Shown here one piece after another: positions 1 to 8,369 of a stretch of DNA of 64,000 nucleotides. Source of the stretch: Peristeroidobacter soli (GTDB lineage: Bacteria; Pseudomonadota; Gammaproteobacteria; Steroidobacterales; Steroidobacteraceae). The stretch is from contig NZ_RYEV01000011.1 in the NCBI RefSeq assembly GCF_004138485.1, positions 62,001 to 126,000 of the forward strand, read 5' to 3'. Each line of letters begins with the position of its first letter. Position 1 is the stretch's first letter. A model generated the notes under the pieces. That model worked only from the letters and a program-made list of their open reading frames with translations, made no database searches and had not been told where the DNA came from. The translations under genes were made by a program, and so were the position numbers.

Positions 1-152
1 AAGCCCTGGGCGGCGAAATGGCTGATATCAGGGAAGCCACGGAGAAGCAGGTCGCGACCGTGCTCGATCAACGCCAGATGGCCGAGTTCAGGAAGATTCA
101 GGATGAAATGCGTGAGCAGATTCGGGCGCGCATCCGAGAGCGGAAGCGGTAG
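1..152 (+). CDS. C-terminal end of an unidentified protein (partial)
   Basis: An open frame enters from the left edge (first complete codon at base 3) and stops with TAG at 150-152, giving 49 residues. The visible part is rich in Lys, Arg, Glu and Gln and reads like one long amphipathic helix ending in a basic tail (RARIRERKR). This resembles the end of helical periplasmic stress-sensor proteins of the Spy/CpxP type, but the fragment is too short to assign. It ends 7 bases before the best start of the following S41-like gene and may share its transcript. Confidence 0.5.
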   Translation, partial: ALGGEMADIREATEKQVATVLDQRQMAEFRKIQDEMREQIRARIRERKR

Positions 153-159
153 AGCGGGA

Positions 160-1740
160 ATGCCAGTCGTGACAGCAAGCACACAAACTCATCTCGCGCC
201 GGCGCTCGCAAGGTTCGTGCTCGCGAGCTGTTGCATGCTGGCGCCCGTTTGTTTCTCCGTGGCCAAGGCCGCATCGGATCAAGGGGAGGAGACAAACGGG
301 GCCGAATGGAGCGACAGCAGATGGCTCGACGATCTGGCGACGCTCAAGGCCGAGCTCGAAGCGAGCTATCCGAACTTGCTGTGGAAAGCGTCGCACGAGA
401 GTGACGTGGATCTGCCGGCGCTCGCATCGGCCGCCGAGAGCGCGATCCGGCGCGCGACCACCGATGAGGAAGCGTTCGAGGCAATCGCTGCGCTGATCGA
501 CGGCATCGGCGACGGTCATCTCTACGTCGCCGACGTGGAACGTTCCGCGGATCAGCCCCCGAGCGAGGCCAGGGAGCTTTTCCATGATGCGGCTTCCGCC
601 TGCGCCTCGATCGGTTACATCGATTTCGACGGCGACGCCTATTCGCTCCCCTTCGAAGCGGCGGGGAGCTTCGAGCTGATTCGCGGCACTCCGGCATCGG
701 GTTTCAGGACGGGCATCGTCACAACGGCGTCGGGACCGAAAATCGCGGTGCTGCGCGTTGCCTCCTTCCTATCCGTCAATCTCGTGGAGGCCTGCGAGGC
801 ATCCTTCATGAAGGTCTCGGTGCAGGCCGGGCGTGGGGGCGGACGTGCAGACTGGCCGCGCTGGTGTTCGGCGAATTGCCTGACCCGGCTCAGAGACGAA
901 ACCATTGCCCGGAGCATCGCCTTCCTACGGCGGGATCTGGAGGTGGCGTGGCATCGGGGCGCCCGGATGTTGCTCGTCGACCTCGGCCAGAATCCCGGCG
1001 GCGAAGGTTGGGCCTGGGATCTGGCGCAATCGCTCGCACGAACCCCGCTCGACGCCCCGGTGCTCGGCGTCGTCGCGGACGGCCGCCTCGATCGGTATCT
1101 CTCTATCGAGACCGATGAGCTGCACGAAACGGCACACGACGCCCGCAACGACCTGGCAACTCGCGAGGCGGCGCTTGCCGCCCACGACGCGCTGCTGCAG
1201 TTTCGTGTCGATGCGACGAGCAGCGAGCCGTGCGACCTGTCATGGGCTTGGACGGAGAAGCGAGCGTGGTCGGTGGATGCCTTCTGGCAATGCGGCCGCG
1301 TCGCTCGCCTGCCGTTCGACGCCAGCGGCGAACTGCTACTCGACGGGAGGGTGATCGCTCCTGGAAAGGGAGTACTGCGGCGACTCGAGATTGCCGTCGA
1401 TAAGATCGGATGGCGCGGCTCCTTGGGCGTCTATGTCGATCGCGACAGCGCGTCCGCGGCCGAGCTTTTCGCGGGATATCTTCAGGACTCCAATGCCGCG
1501 GTCGTCATCGGCGAGCAGACGCTCGGCGCCGGTTGCGGCTTCATCGGCTATCAAAGATCGAACATCGTGCTGCCGGCCTCCGGCTTGAAGGTCGTCGTGC
1601 CTGATTGCGTCATCCTCAGAAAAGATGGGAGCAACAGCGCCGCAGGCGTGCGTCCCGACATATCTATCGACAGGTCTTATGCGGAGAATCCTGCATTGTT
1701 TGCTGCCCGCGTCGTCAAGGCGGCCGCCCCGAGGCGTTGA
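160..1740 (+). CDS. Secreted S41 (tail-specific/C-terminal processing) peptidase-like protein
   Basis: This 526-residue protein has a hydrophobic N-terminal export signal (about residues 12-37, ending near AKA). The ATG at 160 is preferred because the upstream ATG at 103 lies inside the preceding frame and would place 19 polar residues before the signal. The family marks are a GDGHLYV segment near residue 120, an LVDLGQNPGG strand-turn like the S41 DLR-N-GG element, and DSASAAELFA at 429-438. In the last, Ser432 of SAAE is the likely nucleophile, followed by VIGEQTLGAGCG, the usual S41 glycine-rich region. S41 enzymes of this sort cleave peptides in the periplasm. No PDZ domain was recognised. 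Substrate unknown. Confidence 0.75.
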   Translation: MPVVTASTQTHLAPALARFVLASCCMLAPVCFSVAKAASDQGEETNGAEWSDSRWLDDLATLKAELEASYPNLLWKASHESDVDLPALASAAESAIRRATTDEEAFEAIAALIDGIGDGHLYVADVERSADQPPSEARELFHDAASACASIGYIDFDGDAYSLPFEAAGSFELIRGTPASGFRTGIVTTASGPKIAVLRVASFLSVNLVEACEASFMKVSVQAGRGGGRADWPRWCSANCLTRLRDETIARSIAFLRRDLEVAWHRGARMLLVDLGQNPGGEGWAWDLAQSLARTPLDAPVLGVVADGRLDRYLSIETDELHETAHDARNDLATREAALAAHDALLQFRVDATSSEPCDLSWAWTEKRAWSVDAFWQCGRVARLPFDASGELLLDGRVIAPGKGVLRRLEIAVDKIGWRGSLGVYVDRDSASAAELFAGYLQDSNAAVVIGEQTLGAGCGFIGYQRSNIVLPASGLKVVVPDCVILRKDGSNSAAGVRPDISIDRSYAENPALFAARVVKAAAPRR

Positions 1741-1852
1741 TCGGCGCCGTGCCGGGTTGCGATGCGGTTGCCGCTGACGCGCAACGCGTTCGAATCGCGA
1801 CAAACTTGTCACTCCTAGCCCAAGATCTCTGCAATCTAATCTATCGCACGAA

Positions 1853-1872
1853 CGACGACCGACCGGTCGTCG
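1853..1872. repeat. Short perfect hairpin upstream of the next gene
   Basis: CGACGACC and GGTCGTCG form a perfect 8-base-pair stem around a GACC loop, 19 bases before the ATG of the gene at 1892. It has no U-tract, so it is more likely a 5' leader structure than a terminator. Its function is unknown. Confidence 0.35.
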
Positions 1873-1891
1873 AGATGGAACGCAGAGACTT

Positions 1892-2641
1892 ATGAACAGC
1901 AAGTGGTTTCGCTCCCTGATCGCAATTGCCTTCACAGTTCCCGCGGCCGCGGCAGACACAGAGCGGGAGACGGCGCTCGAAGCCATGCCGGCACAGCTCG
2001 AAACGCGGTTCGCGCTGAGCGCACTGCCGCCGGCCTTGCGCGAGCAGGCAACGGTCTATCTGCTCGATCCCAAGTCAGGATATCGCCTCACCCGGCAGGG
2101 AACCAATGGCCTGGCCTGTCTGGTCGAGCGGACCGCTTGGGAACTGGCGGATTTCCGGAACGACATCTACATCCCGCTGTGCTACGACGCCGCGGGCGTT
2201 GACGCCCATTTCAAAGTGCTCAGGGATACCGCCACTCTGCGCGCGCAGGGATTCGGCCCCGCCGCCCTCAAGGCCGAAATCGAGAAGCGCTATCAGAATA
2301 AAACATACCGTGCGCCCCAGAAGCCCGGTCTGTCCTACATGATCGCACCGATCATGCGCACGATCGGACCGCCGGATTTGCAGGTGCGCACCATGGCGAT
2401 GCCGCACTTGATGTTCTACGCGCCGTTCGTCACCAACGAAGACATCGGTGCGCAGCCCAACCTCGCCGATCCCTCCAGCCTTGCCTGGCCTTTCATCGAC
2501 CGCCAGGGCAATGCCGAGCAGAGCTACATGATCCAGATGATCGGCGAAGCCGAGAAGGCCCAGATCCTGACGCGCGAAAAGGCGCTCGTCGATGCGCTCT
2601 GCGCCTATCGTGCGGTGCTGTGCCTGACGCACACGCACTGA
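1892..2641 (+). CDS. Hypothetical secreted protein
   Basis: A 249-residue protein starting MNSKWFRSLIAIAFTVPAAAA, a typical Sec signal with probable cleavage after AAA near residue 21. I do not recognise the family. The mature part contains a segment reading ATVYLLDPKSGYRLTRQGTNG, three cysteines paired by eye with short loops (ACLVER, PLCYDA, ALCAYRAVLC) and a His-rich end (LTHTH). Wording such as VYLLDPKSGY and FYAPFVTNEDIG suggests a small periplasmic or surface domain rather than an enzyme with a known motif. It follows the S41-like gene after 151 bases and converges on the minus-strand hydrolase 12 bases downstream. Confidence 0.6.
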   Translation: MNSKWFRSLIAIAFTVPAAAADTERETALEAMPAQLETRFALSALPPALREQATVYLLDPKSGYRLTRQGTNGLACLVERTAWELADFRNDIYIPLCYDAAGVDAHFKVLRDTATLRAQGFGPAALKAEIEKRYQNKTYRAPQKPGLSYMIAPIMRTIGPPDLQVRTMAMPHLMFYAPFVTNEDIGAQPNLADPSSLAWPFIDRQGNAEQSYMIQMIGEAEKAQILTREKALVDALCAYRAVLCLTHTH

Positions 2642-2653
2642 TCCGCTTCCGGC

Positions 2654-3589
2654 TCAAAGATGTTGCCGGAACCATTGCGAGATCCGGGCCCGCAACGGAT
2701 CGCCCGACGGAGAATCGGCCCAAGCGTGCGCCACGTCGGGAACCAGCGCGAGCTGCAGGCGGGAGGGGGCGGCAGCGCGCTCGTATAGAGGTAGCAGCGA
2801 ATCGTAAAGATCGCTGGCGGTCCGCGGCGGCAGCATCTGGTCACGCTCGCCATGAATGATCAACAAGGCCGGTGGCGGGTTTCCCGCAGTGATGTCCGCA
2901 GCCCGTTTCACTGCATCGGAGCGGTCGGCCAGCGCCCTCGACGCAGGTGTCCAAATATATGGCTGCTGCACGGCTCGTTCGAACGCGGCAACGCTTGCGG
3001 ACAGGCCCGTAGAAGCGTTGAGCGTGACGGCGGCTTTGATGTTCACTTTCCTGTCGGCGAGTGCCAGCAGCGTCGATGCGCCACCGGCGGAGAAGCCGAA
3101 CAGACCCACTCCATCCTGCGGGTCGAGACAACCTGCGTCGCCAAGAGCGTGCACGACGTTTGCCAACTCCTCGGCTGCGCCCATCACGACAGGTGCAAAG
3201 ACGAGCGTGCCCACATCCTTCTTCTGTCGCTCGGCGATCTCATCCATGCCGCGGGCATGCATCCTTGCACCGAACATCGGCAGGCCGAGATAGACCTTGA
3301 TTGCGGGCACATCATCGAGCGGCAATGCCGTCATGAGCGCCTGCTCGCTGGCCGGAGGCCCGAATCCGTGCCAAAGGATGATCGGCGGCAGCGTCGTCTT
3401 CATCGGCAGGCGCACGATGGCCGGCACATCCGCCAGCGTGGTCTCGATCGTTCGCTGCTCGCTGCGCGAGGCTCTGCAGTTCAACGGCGATGCAGTGACG
3501 GAGGCGGCATTCGACGCGTGCGCCGTGGTCCAGCAAGCACAGCACCACAGCCCGATCAGAATTTTCCGCAACACTATCGTTCGATTCAT
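2654..3589 (-). CDS. Secreted alpha/beta hydrolase
   Basis: The 311-residue product starts MNRTIVLRKILIGLWCCACW, an export signal ending around TAHA (residue 24). The upstream in-frame start at 3685 was rejected because it would prepend the Gly/Pro-rich read-through of the intergenic hairpin. Alpha/beta hydrolase marks are ILWHGFG (oxyanion region), GFSAGG with nucleophile Ser167, HGERD with Asp250 and VAHAW with His288, a complete Ser-Asp-His triad in the expected order. It may act on an ester or peptide substrate in the periplasm. It is the last gene of a minus-strand group behind a TonB receptor, so it probably processes what that receptor imports. The receptor-hydrolase pairing recurs elsewhere in this window. 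Confidence 0.8.
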   Translation of the reverse strand: MNRTIVLRKILIGLWCCACWTTAHASNAASVTASPLNCRASRSEQRTIETTLADVPAIVRLPMKTTLPPIILWHGFGPPASEQALMTALPLDDVPAIKVYLGLPMFGARMHARGMDEIAERQKKDVGTLVFAPVVMGAAEELANVVHALGDAGCLDPQDGVGLFGFSAGGASTLLALADRKVNIKAAVTLNASTGLSASVAAFERAVQQPYIWTPASRALADRSDAVKRAADITAGNPPPALLIIHGERDQMLPPRTASDLYDSLLPLYERAAAPSRLQLALVPDVAHAWADSPSGDPLRARISQWFRQHL

Positions 3590-3614
3590 TGGCGACGCGC
3601 TCTTAAGTAGAAGC

Positions 3615-3644
3615 GGCCCTCCTCCCGGCGGCGGGAGGAGGGCC
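3615..3644. terminator. Strong GC hairpin between receptor and hydrolase genes
   Basis: A perfect 13-base-pair stem (GGCCCTCCTCCCG paired with CGGGAGGAGGGCC) closes on a 4-base loop. It lies between the stop of the TonB receptor gene (3686) and the start of the hydrolase (3589), both on the minus strand. Downstream of the stem the transcript reads GCUUCUACUU, a weak U-tract. It may be a partial terminator or an mRNA-stabilising stem that lowers hydrolase expression relative to the receptor. Confidence 0.6.
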
Positions 3645-3685
3645 GATGAGGGGACGATTTGCAGCCCGCCACCTCGAAGTAACAC

Positions 3686-6658
3686 TCAGAAATCGATAGT
3701 TACCAGTCCGAAGATCTGACGTCCCATCGCGTCGTACACCTGCGGCCAGGTGTTGCCGTTACATGGACCGGTCGGGCAACTGGTCGAGCCATTCAACGGC
3801 GGATCCTTGTCGAGCAGGTTGTTCACGCCCAGGCGCAGCGTATAGCGATCCGCCAGCGTCATCGAGCCGATGAGATCGAAATAACTGCGGCTACCCAGGC
3901 GCGAGTCGGTGGGCAGCTTACCGTCCACCTGCCCGAGGAACGACAGGAACTCATTGCTGTCCTCGGCATCGCGCTTTACTTCGTCGAAATACCGCCAGCT
4001 CAGTGTCACGTCGATGCCCGCCCACGGTGTGCGCCAGGTCGCATCGAATTTGTGACGCCATTCGGGCGCCGGCACGAGACACACCGAGCCGTAGAGTCCC
4101 GCGCAGTCATAGGTGACGCCTTGCTGCGGCGTGAACTCCAGCGAATCGAGGAGCGTGCCGACGAAATCCAAGCCGAGCCGCCCGGCGGCGCCGATGTCGA
4201 ACGCGTAGGACACGTCGAAGTCGATGCCCGAGGTGCTGATCTCGCCGATGTTCTCGAATGTATCCATCACGTAACCGTCCACCGACTGCCACAGCGAACC
4301 GTCGCCGTCACGCCGGATGCGGCCGCAAGTCACCGGATCGCCGGTACGCGCGCACATGAGCAACGTGAAATCGGCATTGGGATTCTGAATGGCGTCCTCG
4401 ATGTTGATTTCGAAGTAGTCGATGTTGACACGCAGTCCGGGCACGGCCTGCGGCTGGAACGCCAGGCCGAAGGAGACCGTGTCCGCCGTTTCCGGCTGCA
4501 GGTCGGGATTGCCGCCGATCAGGCCGTTGTACTGGGACGAGGAATTGTTCTGGATGTTGCCGTACTGAGCCGCGGTCACGCCGGTCCTTGCACATTGCTC
4601 GAACGATGCGCCCGGCAATTCGCCGGCGGCGACATCGCTAGCGCAGATGTCGATCGTTCCATCCAGGCCCACTGCCTGCACGCCATACAACTCCGTGATA
4701 TTGGGCACTCGCACCGAACGCTGATAGCTGGCACGAGCGCGGATATCGCGGATCGGCGACCACTCCAGGCCCATCTTGTACGTGTCGGTGCTGAAGTCGA
4801 GATCGTAGTCGGAGTACCGATAACCCGCCTCGGCAGACAGGCTGTGTGCGAACGACTTGCCTTGGATCAAAGGCATCCGTGCTTCGGCGAAGATGTCACG
4901 TGACGTGTAGCTGCCCTGCACTGGCGTGGTCGGCCCGCCCTGGCCGGCGCCGTCGCCGGCTTGCAGTGGCAGATCCGGCGTGAGCTCCGATTCCTCCTGA
5001 CGCCATTCCACGCCGAAGTTCATGATCAGGCCCGAATCGGCGGAGGGCAGCTTGACGCCGTAGCCGGTGAGATCGCCAGTCACTGACGCGTTCAGGATGC
5101 GCTCGGTGTTCGTGCCGCGCGAGACCAGCGGGATCTGCAGATATGCGATCTGCTCCGGCGTGACCCCGTTCAGCTGGAACGGATTGTACGGAACGCAGGC
5201 GGGATCGATGCCGTTGATGGCCGAACGGCATACCACATTGCCGTTCGCATCGCGCACAACGTCGAGCGAGCGAGCAATGCGAGTGATCGAAAAATCGTTG
5301 GTCTGCAGCGACGACAGCTCCGTCTGGCCGAACTGGCCGAAGGCATCGTACGACCACGCATCGCTCAGTTCGCCGCGCATGCCGACCACGGCGCGGAAGG
5401 CCTCGTGCGAGATGTCACTTTGCCGCGGCCCGCCCTCGACGTTGCGCTTGCCGATTCTCAGGTTGACGGTATCGGTGGAGTCCGGCGCCGTCGACAGGCC
5501 GAACTGCTGGCAGAACACTTGCTGCTCGTCGGCGGTGAAATAGGGATGGTTGCAGGGCACGGCGAATTCCTGATTGAAGATGCCGCTGGGCGCGATCTGC
5601 GCCACCGAGCGGTCCTTCATGAACATGAACTCGCTGTACACCTCCTGCGACTCGCTCATGTTCAGGTTCATGAACAGCCCGGCCGTATAGCGCTCGTCCG
5701 GACGCTGATAGAAATTCAGCGGTTGGAAATTGTAGGCGTCGGTGGCTCCGGCATAGCGCCGCAGTCCGCCGGTGTTGGCATCCAATATCATGTTGTCGGC
5801 CAGCTCGCCGGTGAGCGGACTGCGAACCTGCATACGCGTCGGGGTGGTGGTGGAGGAGCCGCCGCAGGTGAACAGATCGCCGGAACTGAAATTACATGCG
5901 CTGTAGTCGAAATCTCTCTGCAATACCGCATCGACGTCGCGGTAGGTCGCATAGAAGGTGGCATTGCCGCGGTCATCGGCGAAGTTCGATCCCATCACGA
6001 ACGAGAAATCGCGCGTATAGCCCGTCGTCACGTTGTCGTCCGGCAGGGCGTAGCCCTTGGCACGCACGATATCCGCAACGGGATTGTCGTTCTTATGCTG
6101 GTTGAAGCTGTAGTTGCCTTCGATCTTCACGCCCTCGAAACGAGTGTTCATGATGAAGTTCACGACGCCCGCAACCGCATCGGCGCCGTACACGGATGAG
6201 GCGCCGCCGGTCAGCACTTCCACGCGCTCGATCAGCGAGCGCGGAATCTGGTTGAGGTCGGGCGCGCCGGAATTCACGCCCGGTGAGCTATCCGGATTGC
6301 CGGGCATGAGGCGCCGGCCGTTGATGAGCACCAGCGTGCGCTTGGCGTTCAGGCCGCGCAGGTCGACCGTTGCAGTGCCGGTCGAGCCGTTGGAGATGCT
6401 CGAGCCCTGGGCCGCCATTGCTTGCGGCAGCTGATTGAGGATGTCCTCGACGCGCACCTTGCCCGTGACCTGGATGTCTTCGGAGCTGATGGCCGTGACC
6501 GGACTGATGCTGGTCATGTTTGGTGTCGAGATGCGCGAGCCGGTGACGACGACTTCCTGTATGGATTCGTCCGCGGCTAGGACCGCAGGCGCAGCGAGCG
6601 CGGCCAAGCTGGCCGATAGCACGCCACGCACTGCCATTGAGATCGCAGTGCTGTTCAT
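3686..6658 (-). CDS. TonB-dependent outer-membrane receptor
   Basis: A 990-residue protein with a signal peptide (about residues 1-28, ending AAPAVLA), then a TonB-box-like stretch (IQEVVVTGSRI) and a plug domain recognisable by VEDILNQLPQ, RGLNAKRTLVLINGRRL and VYGADAVAGVVNFIM. The remainder is long beta-barrel sequence with alternating aromatic residues, ending in LVTIDF with the C-terminal Phe used for outer-membrane insertion. Length and plug style fit the large receptors for organic substrates (CirA/oar-like) as well as for iron chelates, so the ligand cannot be named. It lies 23 bases downstream of a small membrane protein and upstream of an alpha/beta hydrolase, forming a likely import-and-hydrolysis group. 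Confidence 0.92.
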   Translation of the reverse strand: MNSTAISMAVRGVLSASLAALAAPAVLAADESIQEVVVTGSRISTPNMTSISPVTAISSEDIQVTGKVRVEDILNQLPQAMAAQGSSISNGSTGTATVDLRGLNAKRTLVLINGRRLMPGNPDSSPGVNSGAPDLNQIPRSLIERVEVLTGGASSVYGADAVAGVVNFIMNTRFEGVKIEGNYSFNQHKNDNPVADIVRAKGYALPDDNVTTGYTRDFSFVMGSNFADDRGNATFYATYRDVDAVLQRDFDYSACNFSSGDLFTCGGSSTTTPTRMQVRSPLTGELADNMILDANTGGLRRYAGATDAYNFQPLNFYQRPDERYTAGLFMNLNMSESQEVYSEFMFMKDRSVAQIAPSGIFNQEFAVPCNHPYFTADEQQVFCQQFGLSTAPDSTDTVNLRIGKRNVEGGPRQSDISHEAFRAVVGMRGELSDAWSYDAFGQFGQTELSSLQTNDFSITRIARSLDVVRDANGNVVCRSAINGIDPACVPYNPFQLNGVTPEQIAYLQIPLVSRGTNTERILNASVTGDLTGYGVKLPSADSGLIMNFGVEWRQEESELTPDLPLQAGDGAGQGGPTTPVQGSYTSRDIFAEARMPLIQGKSFAHSLSAEAGYRYSDYDLDFSTDTYKMGLEWSPIRDIRARASYQRSVRVPNITELYGVQAVGLDGTIDICASDVAAGELPGASFEQCARTGVTAAQYGNIQNNSSSQYNGLIGGNPDLQPETADTVSFGLAFQPQAVPGLRVNIDYFEINIEDAIQNPNADFTLLMCARTGDPVTCGRIRRDGDGSLWQSVDGYVMDTFENIGEISTSGIDFDVSYAFDIGAAGRLGLDFVGTLLDSLEFTPQQGVTYDCAGLYGSVCLVPAPEWRHKFDATWRTPWAGIDVTLSWRYFDEVKRDAEDSNEFLSFLGQVDGKLPTDSRLGSRSYFDLIGSMTLADRYTLRLGVNNLLDKDPPLNGSTSCPTGPCNGNTWPQVYDAMGRQIFGLVTIDF

Positions 6659-6681
6659 GTCGATGAGTTCTCCCGGATGTT

Positions 6682-7200
6682 TTAGTTTGCGAGCAGCCGA
6701 CGCCCGAAGCGGTGCGCCGTTAGTGAAATCGGCAAGCCCACGCAGACCATGTGGATGAGCAGGCCCTCGAGAACCTGCGCCGGCGGTGGGCTTTGGATGG
6801 GACTTGCGGAGAGCGGCACGACGACGTACGTCATGACCACGAAGACGACGATGCCGTACGCGGCGCCGGCCACGAGAAAATGACGAATCAGGAACTCAAG
6901 GCGACGGCTGGCCAGCACGAACACCAATGCGATCATGCTCATGATCATGTAATGCAGCAGCACTCCAAACCAGGCGGTCACGACGTCACCGGAAAAGGCG
7001 TACGTGCCTAGCAGTCCGCTTGCGATGCTCTGCAGGACGCGCATCGCTGGAACGTCGCGCAGTGCCCAGACGATGATCGCGGCAAGAATGTCCATGGTGC
7101 CCGCGACAGCCGTGCCCACGAACACCGGACGCGCCAACGAATCGGATCCGCAGTCCGGCACGTCCACCGACGTTTGCTCCAATACCTTTCCATCCGCCAT
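6682..7200 (-). CDS. Small four-helix integral membrane protein, family unknown
   Basis: The 172-residue product has four predicted hydrophobic segments (about residues 26-48, 74-96, 108-131 and 145-163) separated by short charged loops such as ASRRLEFLIRH, and ends HRFGRRLLAN. No catalytic motif is visible. The N-terminal 24 residues are polar, so there is no cleavable signal and the protein should sit in the inner membrane. It is the first gene of the minus-strand group that continues into the TonB receptor 23 bases downstream, so the promoter of that group should lie in the 7201-7664 gap. It could be an accessory permease or sensor for the imported compound, but there is no direct evidence. 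Confidence 0.65.
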   Translation of the reverse strand: MADGKVLEQTSVDVPDCGSDSLARPVFVGTAVAGTMDILAAIIVWALRDVPAMRVLQSIASGLLGTYAFSGDVVTAWFGVLLHYMIMSMIALVFVLASRRLEFLIRHFLVAGAAYGIVVFVVMTYVVVPLSASPIQSPPPAQVLEGLLIHMVCVGLPISLTAHRFGRRLLAN

Positions 7201-7664
7201 CGCGCTTTGTTCCCTGGGGTGTAGCGAAGGCGCAGATGGTTCACCATCGTAGTGACTCGCGTGCGCATGTTTGGCTGATGATCAGCGCGGTTGGGTAAGT
7301 TACTCGCGCGGGATCTTGGCAACTCTCGCTGTCGACGATCATGTTCTATTCATTGCGCCTCACTGTGGTGCAACTGTCGCGATCGGCACGCATCAGGCGC
7401 ACTGGTAGCGCGCGTCGATGGAAACATAACTCAGCAAACAAATGACAAGCGTGGCTGTCGGAATGTGACGAACTTTGAACGGATGATAATCGGCAGCTGT
7501 AGTCAGCGATCAGGCATGACAGAGGAAGTACTGCGCCGTGCGCGTGTGGCTCGAGAATCGAGCTTACAAACAATCGCTCCGTTGAACGGCCGAAACAGCC
7601 TCATGGCGGCCTCCAATCGTTGCCAAGTCCCGTTCGCCCGCGCCTGCGGTCAAGGACGCTTGGG
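7201..7664. other. Non-coding stretch between two minus-strand units
   Basis: About 460 bases with no convincing gene. Open frames here have no recognisable domain and atypical composition. Base composition drops in GC around 7430-7500, and the promoter for the membrane protein-receptor-hydrolase group is expected here. I found no clear operator or terminator. Confidence 0.4.
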
Positions 7665-8369
7665 TTACTGGCTTCGGGCCGCGAGGTCTTCGATGAAATC
7701 GACGAGCAGCGTGTGGAATCGATCGGGTTGGTCGATGAAGACCGCATGGCCTGCGTCCTCGACGATCTCGAAGCGCGCGTCCTCGATCTATCTGGACATC
7801 TCGCGCTGAGCCTCGATCTCGCTCGAATCCGCGGCGGCAATGATCAATGCAGGCCGATTGAAGCGCGCCAGGGTCGGACGGCGGTCGTGTTTGGCGACGG
7901 CAGCGGCGGCGCCACTGCCGATGGCGGAGTCCACGAGCACATAGCCGAGGATCGATTCGCCACCGAAGGCTGCGGCGTAAGCGGCCACGTCCTGCACGCC
8001 TTGTGACCAGCCGACCAGCACGATATTGGCGAGCCGGAGAGAACGAATGACTTCGTGCAAGTCCTTCGCGCGCTGTTCCGGCGTATTGGATTTGACAGTG
8101 ATTGTCGAGTCGCCCTGAGATCTCGGGTCGATAGAAACGACGCGGGCCCGTGAGGCAAGAGCCGTCATCTGGTCGCGCCAGACGGCAGTGGAGGTGGACC
8201 AGCCCGGGACGAACAGGACGGTCGTCGTTGCGCGGGGGACGCCGCCTTCGACGTAATGAATTCGAACCCCGTCTCCCACATCGACATCGCCAGTACGTGA
8301 GGAGGACTGCGTCTGCGCGAGCGATAACGTCGAGCATCCCAGGCAGAAAGTCCAAAGCAATGTTTTCAA
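7665..8369 (-). pseudogene. Secreted alpha/beta hydrolase interrupted by an in-frame amber codon
   Basis: The first 193 residues read as a normal alpha/beta hydrolase: signal peptide MKTLLWTFCLGCSTLSLAQ, VLFVPGWSTS, GWSQGVQD with the nucleophile Ser, and ALIIAAADSSE. A TAG at 7788-7790 then stops the frame right after REMSR. The same frame continues for another 40 codons to TAA at 7665-7667 and encodes the expected end of the fold, including VEDAGHAVFIDQPDRF with the catalytic histidine. A single C-to-T change of a CAG (Gln) codon explains the break. The gene overlaps the sensor kinase stop by 4 bases, so it belongs to the two-component operon. Either it is recently inactivated, or the stop is suppressed or is a sequencing error. 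Confidence 0.85.

Noticed and set aside
7291-7809. A plus-strand frame in the gap and across the hydrolase pseudogene
   Set aside because: It overlaps the 3' part of the minus-strand hydrolase, which shows clear alpha/beta hydrolase motifs.
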